Of a stretch of DNA of 28,101 nucleotides, positions 6,578 through 14,523 are shown piece after piece; within the stretch, counting starts at the first letter, position 1; every line of letters begins with the position of its first letter. The translations under genes were made by a program, and so were the position numbers. The stretch is from UBA7803 sp041608775 (lineage in GTDB: Bacteria > Pseudomonadota > Gammaproteobacteria > Pseudomonadales > Azotimanducaceae), in the NCBI GenBank assembly GCA_041608775.1, contig JBFISC010000013.1:1-28101 (forward strand). The letters are read 5' to 3'. Under the pieces are notes generated by a model. It did no database searches. It saw only the letters and a program-made list of their open reading frames with translations, and was not told the DNA's origin.

Positions 6578-8457
6578 TTCGGGTGTTGCTCCGGCGTTGT
6601 CGCGGGCCGGTTCTCGCGCTGTCACTGGCCTCCGGCGTGGCAGCGGCGGGCGAGCTGCACGACCTCCACTTCGGGGAAGCGCTCTTCTACGCCGAGCAGG
6701 GCTACTACTTCGACGCTTTGCAGCGTCTGGACGCCGAGCTCGGTCAGCACTACGGGCTCGACGAGCCTCGGCTCGACTCGCTCAACCATCATATCGGCGA
6801 AGCCGAGTTCTTCGTCGGCGATTTCGAGCTGAACTACCGCATGCACCACCGCGCGGGCCGCGCGATCCGCGCCGTCTTGGAAGGCGACGTGGCTCCGACG
6901 GTGCGCAATGAAGCTGCCTTCCGGCTGGCGCGGATCCATTTTCAGAAGGGGCAGATGCGCGATGCGTTGAACGCGCTGGAGCGTATCGACGCCCGTCTGC
7001 CCGAGGCGCTCGCGAGCGATGTGGCGTTTCTGCGTGCCAACGTCTACCTCGCCGTCGGCCGCCCAGCGGATGCAGCGGAAACGCTGAGAGATCTGCAGGG
7101 CGACAAGGCTCTCAGGGGTTTCAGCGCCTACAACCTGGGCGTGGCGCTGCTGCGTGACGGCCGCCAGGACGAGGCGCTGGCGCAGTTCGACCGGGCCGGC
7201 CAGCTCGATCCGAACGCCCGGCATGACCGTGCCGTTCGAGACAAGGCCAACCTGACGCTGGGCACTCTGCTGTTCGAGCAGGGTCGCTACGCCGAGGCGA
7301 AGACGCCGCTGCAGCGGGTGCGCCTCGATGGCCCGTTCTCCAACCAGGCGCTGCTGCGCGCCGGCTGGGCAGATGTGTCCTCGAGCAAAGTGGAACGGGC
7401 GCTGGTTCCCTGGAGCATGCTGGCGAAGCGGGAACCGACCGATGCGGCCGTGCAGGAAGCGCTGCTGGCGGTGCCCTATGCCTATGGCCAGCTCGGTGTG
7501 CACGGCCGGGCCGCAGTCCTTTACGGTCAGGCGCTCGACACGTTCGATCGCGAGTTGGATCGTCTGGACGCGTCGATCGACAGCATTCGCGAGGGCCATT
7601 TCCTCGAGGCGCTGGTCCGCGAGGAGATCCACCAGGACAAGAACTGGGTGGTCCGGATGCGGGCGCTGCCGCAGGCACCGGAAACCTTCTACCTGCTGGA
7701 GCTGATGGCGGCGCATGATTTCCAGACTGCGCTCGACAACTATCTGGACCTCGAGGAGCTGCGTCGCAAGCTCCTCAAGTGGCAGGAAGGCTTCACAGCC
7801 TTCGAGGACATGATCCGCTTGCGTTGTGCGTATTACGAGCCGCTGCTGCCGGAGGTCGACCACCAGTTTCGTCAGCTCGACTCCCGGATGCGGCTGCGGC
7901 TGCAGCAGTACGAGCTGCTCGCGCGTCGGCTGCAGGGGCTGCTGGTGATGCCGCGTCCCGGGTCTCTCGCCACCGCTGAGGAGCGGCAGATCGGCGTGCA
8001 GCTTCAGGGCTACGCGCAGCGCCTGGACGCCGCGGCTGTCGACGCGGCGGACCCGCTGCGTGAACGCATCTCACGACTGCAGGGCGTCATCGTGTGGATG
8101 CTGCGAACCAGCTACGACGAGCGTTTGAACCAGCTCGACCGGAACCTCCGGGGGCTCCAGGGTGCCGTAGATGCGCTTCGGGACCAGTACCAGGGCTACG
8201 TCCGGGTCCGGCAGGCCGCGGTGCACAGCTTTGCCGGCTACGATCGCGGCATCGGACGCCTGCGCACCCGGGTCGAAGAGGCCCTGGTCAGCGTGGAGCA
8301 GCTGATGAAGCGGCAGGGCCGAATGCTCGAACGGGTGGCCATCCGCGAGCTCGAGTCCCGCCGCGACCGGCTCGAGGGGTATCAGGATCGGGCCCGCTAC
8401 GCGATGGCCGACAGCTACGACCGCGCAGCGCAGCTTCGCGCCGAGGTGTCGCCATGA
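6574..8457 (+). CDS. Exported tetratricopeptide-repeat protein (627 aa)
   Basis: A periplasmic helical scaffold protein. GTG 6574 overlaps the previous stop (GTGA); the TTG at 6571 is less likely. The signal peptide is basic then hydrophobic (RVLLRRCRGPVLALSLASGVAAA), cleaved around residue 25. Residues about 30-300 consist of TPR-like helical pairs, for example LFYAEQGYYFDALQRL, RLARIHFQKGQMRDALNAL, YNLGVALLRDGRQDEALAQF and TLGTLLFEQGRYAEAKTPL. The C-terminal 300 residues are long charged helices (RLQQYELLARRLQGL, ESRRDRLEGYQDRARYA), probably coiled coil. TPR proteins bind partners rather than catalyse. It resembles TPR members of gliding-motility-type (Agl/Glt) clusters in layout only. Its TGA overlaps the next ATG (ATGA). 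Confidence 0.9.
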   Translation: MIRVLLRRCRGPVLALSLASGVAAAGELHDLHFGEALFYAEQGYYFDALQRLDAELGQHYGLDEPRLDSLNHHIGEAEFFVGDFELNYRMHHRAGRAIRAVLEGDVAPTVRNEAAFRLARIHFQKGQMRDALNALERIDARLPEALASDVAFLRANVYLAVGRPADAAETLRDLQGDKALRGFSAYNLGVALLRDGRQDEALAQFDRAGQLDPNARHDRAVRDKANLTLGTLLFEQGRYAEAKTPLQRVRLDGPFSNQALLRAGWADVSSSKVERALVPWSMLAKREPTDAAVQEALLAVPYAYGQLGVHGRAAVLYGQALDTFDRELDRLDASIDSIREGHFLEALVREEIHQDKNWVVRMRALPQAPETFYLLELMAAHDFQTALDNYLDLEELRRKLLKWQEGFTAFEDMIRLRCAYYEPLLPEVDHQFRQLDSRMRLRLQQYELLARRLQGLLVMPRPGSLATAEERQIGVQLQGYAQRLDAAAVDAADPLRERISRLQGVIVWMLRTSYDERLNQLDRNLRGLQGAVDALRDQYQGYVRVRQAAVHSFAGYDRGIGRLRTRVEEALVSVEQLMKRQGRMLERVAIRELESRRDRLEGYQDRARYAMADSYDRAAQLRAEVSP

Positions 8458-11400
8458 AGCGTCTGGTCTGCTTCGCGCTTGCCTCGCTGCTGCTGCCGGG
8501 CTGTGCCTCGACGCCGGACCGCTACACCCTGGCGGAGCTGCGGAACGTGGAGCCGGACCTGCAGGAGATTCCGGTCGGTGACAGCCTCGACCGGGCGCTC
8601 GAGGGTTACCGGCGCTTTCTCGCGGAAACTCCGATCAACGGCAAGACACCGGACGCCATGCGCCGGCTGGCCGACCTGCAGATCGAGCGCCGCTACGGAA
8701 TCATCGGTGGCGCCGGCGGCGCCGCTGCTTCGGCGGCCGGATCTGCTGGCCCCCTTACCACGGCGGGCGGAACGCCCGTCGAACCGGCGGCTGCGCCGGT
8801 CGCCGACGGGTCGGCATTGCCGGTGCCGGAAGCCGTCCAGCGGACGCGACTGGAGCACGCGCCGGCCGCGTCGCGCAGCGAGGGCGGGGTGATCGCCGAC
8901 CACTCCGAGGACCAGGCGAAGTTCGAGGCTCGGGCCGCCGGCCTGCAGCCGCTGCCGGCCGCGCCGGAGGGGAAAGCATCCGAAGACGCCGAGCCGCGTC
9001 AGGCGATCGCCACCTACCGACGGATTCTGGCGGAGTACCCGGACTACGCGCGCAATGACCAGGTTCTCTACCAGATGGCTAGGGCTCACGACGAGCTGGG
9101 TGAGCCCGACGAAGCCATGGCGGTGATGGAGCGCCTCATCGCGGAGCACGCCGGCTCCGAGTACGGAGCCGAGGTGTTCTTTCGCCGTGCCGAGTACTAC
9201 TTCGTGCGGCGCAAGTACCTGGATGCAGAGGAAGCCTATTCGGCCGTGATCGCCCTGGGCGAGCACACGGACTTCTTCGAGCTCGCGCTCTATAAACTGG
9301 GCTGGAGCCTCTACAAGCAGGAACTCTACGAGGACGCGCTGCACCGCTACATGGCGCTGCTCGATCACAAGGCGGCCCTGGGCTATGACTTCGATCGTCT
9401 GCCCGTCCCGACCTCTTCCGACGAGACAACATCGGAGCCCGGCGCGGCCGGGGCAATCGATGAGGAGGAACGACGGATCGCCGACACCTTCCGGGTCATC
9501 AGCCTGGCGTTCTCGAACCTCGGCGGCCCGGAGGTGCTCAACGGCTATTTCCGGGACAACGGCAACCGCCGCTACGAGAACCGGATCTACAGCAATCTGG
9601 GGGAATTTTACCTTACCAAGCTGCGCTACCAGGACGCCGCCAGCGTCTACCGGTCATTCACCGAGCTCAACCCGTTCCACCGCGTCGCGCCGGCGTTCAG
9701 CATGCGGGTGGTCGACATCTACGAGCAGGGCGGGTTTGCCCAGCTCGTGGTGGAGTCCAAACAGGAGTACGCGCGCCGCTACGCGCTGAACGCCGAGTAC
9801 TGGATGCACTTCGACGCAGCGGAAGCACCGGAGGTGCTGGCCCACCTGAAGGCCAACCTGAGCGACCTGGCCAACCACTTCCACTCGCTCTACCAGGATG
9901 AAGGCTTTGTCGACGAGCAGCCGGAGCATTACGTCCAGGCGCGCCATTGGTATCGCGAGTACCTGGCCTCCTTCCCGGATGATCAGGAGGCTCCGCACAT
10001 CCACTTCCAGCTCGCCGACCTGCTGTTCGAGCATGAGGACTACCGGAGCGCGGCTGAAGCCTACGAGAAGACCGCCTATGGCTACGCGGCGCACGACAGG
10101 TCCGCGGCGGCCGGGTATGCGGCGGTGTTCGCGCATCGCCGCCATCTCGAGGAAGTAACCGGGCCGGCGGCGGGTGAAGCCAGGCTCGCTGCGGTGGAGA
10201 GCTCGCTGCGTTTTGCCGGCTCCTTTGCGGATCACGAGCAGGCTGCCACCGTTCTCGGGGCGGCCGCCGATGACCTCTACGACATGGGCGACTTCGAGCG
10301 TGCGGTGGCATCCGGCGCACAGCTCATCGACCGCTACCCGGAGGCCAATCCGGCGCTGCGTCGTTCCGCCTGGACCGTGGTGGCTCACGCCTCCATGGAC
10401 CTGGAGCGCTTCGCCGAAGCGGAAGCCGCGTACGCCGAGGTGCTGCAACTGGCGGGTGAGGACGACGAGGGACGGCCGGCGCTCTACGACAACCTGGCGG
10501 CTGCCATCTACAAGCAGGGCGAGGCTGCCCGTGCCGCGCAGGATCACCTTGCCGCGGCGGAGCACTTCCTGCGCATCGGCAGCGTGGCGCCGACATCCAG
10601 CGTCCGTCCGGCGGCGGAGTACGACGCCGCCACTTCGCTTATGAAGCTGGAGAGCTGGGACCGGGCCGCCGCGGTGTTCCGCGGTTTCCGGGAGGCACAT
10701 CCGGACCACGAGCTGCAGGACGAGGTGACGAAGCAGCTAGCCTTCGTGTACCGCGAGGCGGGGAATCTTTCCCAGGCCGCCGCTGAGTACGTCCGGGTGG
10801 CGGATGCTGCGGAGGACGGTGAGCTGCGTCGCGAGTCCCTGCTCGCGGCCGGCGATCTCTACGCCGACGCCGACGAGGCGCCCCGGTCGCTGGAGGTGTT
10901 CACGCGTTACGTGGAGGAGTATCCCGAACCCGTCGATCTGGCCCTGGAGATCCGCTTCCGCATGGCTGGCATGCACGAGGCCGCCGGGGCGCGCGACCTG
11001 TATCACGAGGAGCTGCGGCGCATCGTCGCCATCGACGCCAGCGCCGGCGTTAGACGGACGGCGCGTACGCGCTTCTTGGCCGCCACGTCGGGGCTCGTGC
11101 TCGCCGAGACCGATTTCGAGCACTTCGACAGCTTCGCGCTGACGCTTCCGTTTCAGTCGAGCCTGGCCGAGAAGCAGGCGCGCATGGATGCAGCTCTGAG
11201 AGCCTTCGAGGCGCTGGTCGCCTACGGGGTGGCGGATGTGACCACCGCGGCCACCTACTACATGGCCGAGATCTACGGCCGCTTCGGGACCGCTCTGCTC
11301 GCGTCGGAACGGCCCGCCGATCTCGATTCGGCCGAGAGGACCGAGTACGAGCTGGCGATCGAGGCCGAGGCGTTCCCGTTCGAGGAGCGCGCCATCGAGG

Positions 11401-11681
11401 TACACGAGAAGAACATCGAGCTGATGGTGGCCGGCACCTACGACGACTGGGTGCGCCGAAGCCTCAATCGCTTGGCCACGCTCATGCCCGGCCGCTACGC
11501 GAAGGCGGAGATCAGCAGCGGCTTCATCGGCCCCGTGGAGGTGTTTGCCTACCGGGCCCCGGGCAGCGAGGTCGAGCTTCCCGACGATACCGAGGTGACC
11601 CGCTCACCGGACGGCGGCAAAAGCGGCGACGAGACCAGAACCGGCTCGGGAGGTGCAATCGATGTATCCGCGCTGCTTTGA
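8454..11681 (+). CDS. Large tetratricopeptide-repeat lipoprotein (1075 aa), AglT-like
   Basis: A predicted outer-membrane lipoprotein. ATG 8454 overlaps the preceding stop, and the N-terminus MKRLVCFALASLLLPGC is a lipoprotein signal with lipobox LPGC, the lipidated Cys being residue 17; the residue after it is Ala, not the Asp that retains lipoproteins in the inner membrane. The frame is open upstream but that part is out of context. Residues about 85-185 are an Ala/Gly/Pro-rich linker. From about residue 185 to the end there are many TPR-type pairs, such as AIATYRRILAEYPDYARNDQVLYQMARAHDEL (split by the usual turns), YFVRRKYLDAEEAYSAVIAL, LGWSLYKQELYEDALHRY and YRSAAEAYEKTAYGY. The size and type match the TPR lipoprotein AglT of Myxococcus adventurous gliding; orthology is unproven. 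It overlaps the next gene by 20 bases. Confidence 0.9.
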   Translation: MKRLVCFALASLLLPGCASTPDRYTLAELRNVEPDLQEIPVGDSLDRALEGYRRFLAETPINGKTPDAMRRLADLQIERRYGIIGGAGGAAASAAGSAGPLTTAGGTPVEPAAAPVADGSALPVPEAVQRTRLEHAPAASRSEGGVIADHSEDQAKFEARAAGLQPLPAAPEGKASEDAEPRQAIATYRRILAEYPDYARNDQVLYQMARAHDELGEPDEAMAVMERLIAEHAGSEYGAEVFFRRAEYYFVRRKYLDAEEAYSAVIALGEHTDFFELALYKLGWSLYKQELYEDALHRYMALLDHKAALGYDFDRLPVPTSSDETTSEPGAAGAIDEEERRIADTFRVISLAFSNLGGPEVLNGYFRDNGNRRYENRIYSNLGEFYLTKLRYQDAASVYRSFTELNPFHRVAPAFSMRVVDIYEQGGFAQLVVESKQEYARRYALNAEYWMHFDAAEAPEVLAHLKANLSDLANHFHSLYQDEGFVDEQPEHYVQARHWYREYLASFPDDQEAPHIHFQLADLLFEHEDYRSAAEAYEKTAYGYAAHDRSAAAGYAAVFAHRRHLEEVTGPAAGEARLAAVESSLRFAGSFADHEQAATVLGAAADDLYDMGDFERAVASGAQLIDRYPEANPALRRSAWTVVAHASMDLERFAEAEAAYAEVLQLAGEDDEGRPALYDNLAAAIYKQGEAARAAQDHLAAAEHFLRIGSVAPTSSVRPAAEYDAATSLMKLESWDRAAAVFRGFREAHPDHELQDEVTKQLAFVYREAGNLSQAAAEYVRVADAAEDGELRRESLLAAGDLYADADEAPRSLEVFTRYVEEYPEPVDLALEIRFRMAGMHEAAGARDLYHEELRRIVAIDASAGVRRTARTRFLAATSGLVLAETDFEHFDSFALTLPFQSSLAEKQARMDAALRAFEALVAYGVADVTTAATYYMAEIYGRFGTALLASERPADLDSAERTEYELAIEAEAFPFEERAIEVHEKNIELMVAGTYDDWVRRSLNRLATLMPGRYAKAEISSGFIGPVEVFAYRAPGSEVELPDDTEVTRSPDGGKSGDETRTGSGGAIDVSALL

Positions 11682-12375
11682 GATCCGCGGCAGGAGGTTG
11701 CCGCGTTCGCTGCTGCTGGGTCTGGCAATGGGCCTGGCTGCCTGCGGCGCGCAGGCTCCACGGCCGCAGACGGGATCGGTCGCGGACGTTGGTCGCGGGA
11801 TTGCTCCGGTGGCGCCGTCGGTTCCGGCGAGCGTGCAGATCGATGAAGGCGTCGGGTTCACCGTGACCGAAGCCGTTTCGCTGAGCGCTGCCGTACGGAC
11901 GACGTATCGCGAAGCCCTACAGCGCCTTGCTGGAGGTGATAACGCCGGTGGCATCGAGCTGCTGCGTCAGGTCGTCGAGCAGGCTCCAGACACGACGGGC
12001 CCCTACGTCGATCTCGGCATCGCCCTGGGACACGCCGGCCGAGACGCGGAGGCGGTGGACGCTCTGGAGGCGGCGGTGGCGTCGACCCCCGATCATCCCG
12101 TTGCGCTCAACGAGCTGGGCATCGCCTATCGCCGCCTCGGTCGGTTCGGCAATGCGCGGCGCAGCTACGAGCGTGCCCTCGACGTGTTTCCCGAGTTTCA
12201 TTTCGCGCGTCGCAACTTGGCGGTGCTGTGCGATCTGTATCTGGCGGACGTCAGCTGTGCGGTCGCCCAGTACGAAATCTATCGGGCCGCTGTGCCGGAG
12301 GATGCGGATGTCACCATGTGGTTGACCGATCTGCGCAATCGCTCAGCGGTCGGCGGCCCGGGGGGAGGAGAGTGA
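11662..12375 (+). CDS. Small tetratricopeptide-repeat lipoprotein (237 aa)
   Basis: A second TPR lipoprotein. I chose ATG 11662 because GGGAGG lies eight bases upstream; a GTG at 11653 overlaps that Shine-Dalgarno and is less likely. The signal has a basic RGRRLPRS stretch, a hydrophobic run and the lipobox LAAC with the Cys at residue 28 followed by Gly. Residues about 80-190 contain three TPR-like units, clearest in GPYVDLGIALGHAGRDAEAV and VALNELGIAYRRLGRFGNARRSYERAL. Two later cysteines (in LAVLCDLYL and DVSCAVAQ) could form a disulphide. It starts inside the 3' end of the 1075-residue TPR gene and ends with TGA sharing a base with the next ATG, so expression is coupled. It is likely a connector in the periplasmic part of the machine. 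Confidence 0.88.
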   Translation: MYPRCFEIRGRRLPRSLLLGLAMGLAACGAQAPRPQTGSVADVGRGIAPVAPSVPASVQIDEGVGFTVTEAVSLSAAVRTTYREALQRLAGGDNAGGIELLRQVVEQAPDTTGPYVDLGIALGHAGRDAEAVDALEAAVASTPDHPVALNELGIAYRRLGRFGNARRSYERALDVFPEFHFARRNLAVLCDLYLADVSCAVAQYEIYRAAVPEDADVTMWLTDLRNRSAVGGPGGGE

Positions 12376-12695
12376 TGTCCAGGTCGATCGGCGTCTGGTC
12401 TGCGGGCTGCCTTGCGGTGGTGCTCTCGCTGGGCGCCGCTGGCGACGATGAGGCTTCCGAGGGGGCGAAGGCCCTGTCCGGGATGTCGGTGCTCGGTAAC
12501 AACGAGGCACCGAAGTCTCTGGTGATCGTGCCCTGGAAGACTTCCGAGATCGGCGACGGCATCGGTATCGACAACCTGTTGGACGGGCGGGCACGACCCA
12601 TCGACAGAGACGTTTTTTCCCGGGAGCTCGCCTACTACGAGCTCCGGGCAGGATCCGCGGACGCCCCGAACGGGCGGTCCGGGGAGTCGCGGTAA
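12375..12695 (+). CDS. Small exported protein of unknown function (106 aa)
   Basis: The start ATG shares its A with the preceding TGA (TGATG), and GGGGGAGGAGAG gives a strong Shine-Dalgarno. The first 23 residues look like a signal peptide (GVWSAGCLAVVLSLGAAG). The mature part is about 80 residues with a compact, probably conserved core, GMSVLGNNEAPKSLVIVPWK, followed by acidic and polar residues and a segment RPIDRDVFSRELAYYELR. I do not recognise a named family. Its place directly before the exbB-like gene and within a coupled series argues that it is a real subunit or chaperone of the channel rather than a chance frame. TAA stop, 42 bases before the next gene. Confidence 0.8.
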   Translation: MSRSIGVWSAGCLAVVLSLGAAGDDEASEGAKALSGMSVLGNNEAPKSLVIVPWKTSEIGDGIGIDNLLDGRARPIDRDVFSRELAYYELRAGSADAPNGRSGESR

Positions 12696-12737
12696 TGGGC
12701 GCGCAGTCGTCCCGAATTTCTTCAGAGGGTTAAACAG

Positions 12738-13400
12738 ATGGACTTTGTGTATTCGATCGTGGGGTTCTTCTCATCCGGCGGGGCGTTCATGTACCCGATC
12801 CTGCTCGTGTTCGCGGTTGGCGCGGCCATCGCGATAGAGCGCTGGGTCACGCTGACGGCAGTGACCAGAAAGAACCAGGCTGCCTGGGGTGAGATCCAGC
12901 CGCTGCTGTCGGAAGGTCAGTTTGATCAGGCCCGCGACCTCTCGGCCAAAGGCGAGAGCCCGATGGCGCGGTTGCTCTCCATGGGGCTTGCGCTCCAGGG
13001 CGCCGTCCGGCGTCGAGAGGATGTCGAGATCGTGATGGAGGAGGGCATGATGGAGATCGTCCCTCAGCTGGAGAAGCGCACCCCGTACATCGCGCTCGCC
13101 TCCAGCATCGCGACCCTGCTGGGGCTGCTGGGAACCATCATTGGCCTGATCCAGGCGTTTACCGCAGTGGCCAACGCCAACCCGGCGGAGAAGGCCGACC
13201 TGCTGTCGGCGAGCATCTCCGTGGCCATGAACACGACTGCCTTCGGCCTGATGGTGGCGATTCCGCTGCTGGTGGTGCATGCCCTGCTGTCCACCAAGAC
13301 CAACGAGATCGTCGACGGCATGGAGATGGCGTCGGTGAAGGTGCTCACCGCGATCTCCACCCGAGCCCGGCGCCAGAGCACCCTTCAGCAGGCGGCCTGA
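12738..13400 (+). CDS. MotA/TolQ/ExbB family proton channel protein
   Basis: An inner-membrane subunit expected to form the pentameric channel around an ExbD/TolR-type dimer and couple proton flow to mechanical work. It has 220 residues with the three-helix layout of the family: TM1 about residues 15-36 (FMYPILLVFAVGAAIAIERW), a large cytoplasmic loop, TM2 about 115-140 (LASSIATLLGLLGTIIGLI) and TM3 about 160-182 (NTTAFGLMVAIPLLVVHALL). The TLLGLLGTIIGL and MNTTAFGLMVAIP motifs are the pore-lining signatures. ATG 12738 follows AGAGGG. The two ExbD-like genes come next. Among known systems it could equally be called AglR-, TolQ- or ExbB-like; the neighbours favour an Agl/Glt-like motor. Confidence 0.93.
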   Translation: MDFVYSIVGFFSSGGAFMYPILLVFAVGAAIAIERWVTLTAVTRKNQAAWGEIQPLLSEGQFDQARDLSAKGESPMARLLSMGLALQGAVRRREDVEIVMEEGMMEIVPQLEKRTPYIALASSIATLLGLLGTIIGLIQAFTAVANANPAEKADLLSASISVAMNTTAFGLMVAIPLLVVHALLSTKTNEIVDGMEMASVKVLTAISTRARRQSTLQQAA

Positions 13401-13436
13401 AGCCCGCGCAAGCCAACAGACGGAGGAAGGCCACCC

Positions 13437-14000
13437 ATGGCCAGAAGACACCATTATCGACGCCGGCTCAGCGAGGCGACAGAGCTGGACGTGACCACCT
13501 TCCTGAATCTGATGGTGGTGCTCGTGCCGTTCCTGCTGATAACCGCGGTCTTTTCCCAGGTCGCCATCGTCGAGCTCGACATGCCGACCGCTTCGGGAAA
13601 GTCGAGCCCCGTGGAGCCAGGTTTTCGGGTTGAGGTGATGGTCCGGGATTCGGGTCTGGAGATCGGTAACGGCAGGGCGGTGATCGCGCGGATCCCGAAG
13701 CTGGAGGACGAGTACGACCTGGCAACCCTCCGGGACTACCTGTTCGACCTCAAGCGTGAGCATCCCGATGTCACCAGGGCTTCGGTGCTGCTGGAGCCGG
13801 CCATCGCCTACGACTACCTGATCCAGGTCATGGACATCGTCCGCAGTGCCGAGGTTCGCGACCACGACGCGAGTCCGGCGGTCGAGGAAACGCAGGATAT
13901 GGACGCGCTCGACGTCGATCCTGCGCTGATCGCGAAGATCGCCCAGGCGCCGACGCGGCTGGAGCTGTTTCCAGAGATCTCGGTGGGAGAAGCGCCATGA
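13437..14000 (+). CDS. ExbD/TolR family protein with Asn in place of the membrane Asp
   Basis: A single-span inner-membrane protein of 187 residues: a short basic cytoplasmic N-terminus (ARRHHYRRRL), one helix about residues 20-40 (TTFLNLMVVLVPFLLITAVF) and a periplasmic domain. ExbD and TolR have an essential Asp at the start of this helix (LxD pattern); here the matching residue is Asn24 in FLNLM, while Asp18 lies four to six residues earlier, outside the membrane register. The next gene product keeps the Asp. The C-terminal part, EIGNGRAVIARIPKLEDE onward, is the ExbD/TolR-type alpha/beta domain followed by an acidic tail. GGAGGAAGG stands before ATG 13437. It probably pairs with the second ExbD rather than conducting protons itself. 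Its stop overlaps the next start (ATGA). Confidence 0.9.
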   Translation: MARRHHYRRRLSEATELDVTTFLNLMVVLVPFLLITAVFSQVAIVELDMPTASGKSSPVEPGFRVEVMVRDSGLEIGNGRAVIARIPKLEDEYDLATLRDYLFDLKREHPDVTRASVLLEPAIAYDYLIQVMDIVRSAEVRDHDASPAVEETQDMDALDVDPALIAKIAQAPTRLELFPEISVGEAP

Positions 14001-14503
14001 AGAGCTCACGACGCCTGAAGCGAATGTCCAGCAAGCGGATGCCGCTCATCACCAAGATGAACCTCACGTCGCTGATGGACATCTTCACCATTCTCGTCTT
14101 CTTCCTGCTCGTCAACTCCGGGGCCGCTGACGTGATGGATCCGCCGAAGTCGGTGGAGCTGCCCGAGTCGGTGGTGGAAGCCAAGCCGAGGGAAACCGTG
14201 GTGGTGTTCATCGGCACCGAGGAGATATCGGTGCAGGGCAAGCCGGTGGCCACGACGGCGGAGGTGATGGAGTCCCCCGGCCAGGATATCGAGGCCGTGA
14301 AGGAACGGCTGGCGAGGCTCAAGCAGAACGTGATCGGCCCGAACACGCTGGCGGTCGCGGAGAGTCACGAGGTGACGGTCATGGCCGACAGGTCGGTGCC
14401 GTTTGCCGTCATCAAGCGGGTCATGTCCACCTGCACGAGTGAGGGCTACGGGCGCATTTCCCTGGCCGTCATCCAGAAGGGCGCGCAGGTCGCGCAGATG
14501 TGA
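13997..14503 (+). CDS. ExbD/TolR family protein, proton-carrying form
   Basis: The second ExbD/TolR-like gene, 168 residues. The cytoplasmic N-terminus is strongly basic (KSSRRLKRMSSKRM), followed by one helix about residues 25-42 with the conserved Asp at position 28 (NLTSLMDIFTILVFFLLV), the residue expected to be protonated during ion flow. The periplasmic part includes TVVVFIGTEEISVQGKPV and VMADRSVPFAVIKRVMSTC, typical of the family's compact domain. ATG 13997 overlaps the previous stop. Together with the channel protein at 12738 and the Asn-bearing paralogue it would make a heteromeric motor. The TGA at 14501-14503 overlaps a GTG that could start the next gene. Confidence 0.92.
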   Translation: MKSSRRLKRMSSKRMPLITKMNLTSLMDIFTILVFFLLVNSGAADVMDPPKSVELPESVVEAKPRETVVVFIGTEEISVQGKPVATTAEVMESPGQDIEAVKERLARLKQNVIGPNTLAVAESHEVTVMADRSVPFAVIKRVMSTCTSEGYGRISLAVIQKGAQVAQM

Positions 14504-14523
14504 CGGAGACCTGGAGCAGGACC

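Noticed and set aside
8094..8453. Upstream extension of the 1075-residue TPR lipoprotein frame
   Set aside because: It overlaps the coding part of the previous gene out of frame, and the lipoprotein signal at 8454 gives a clear start.
12695..12733. A 12-codon frame (ATG sharing a base with the preceding TAA) ahead of the exbB-like gene
   Set aside because: No sequence feature beyond length; it could help ribosomes reach the next start but there is no evidence that it is a gene.
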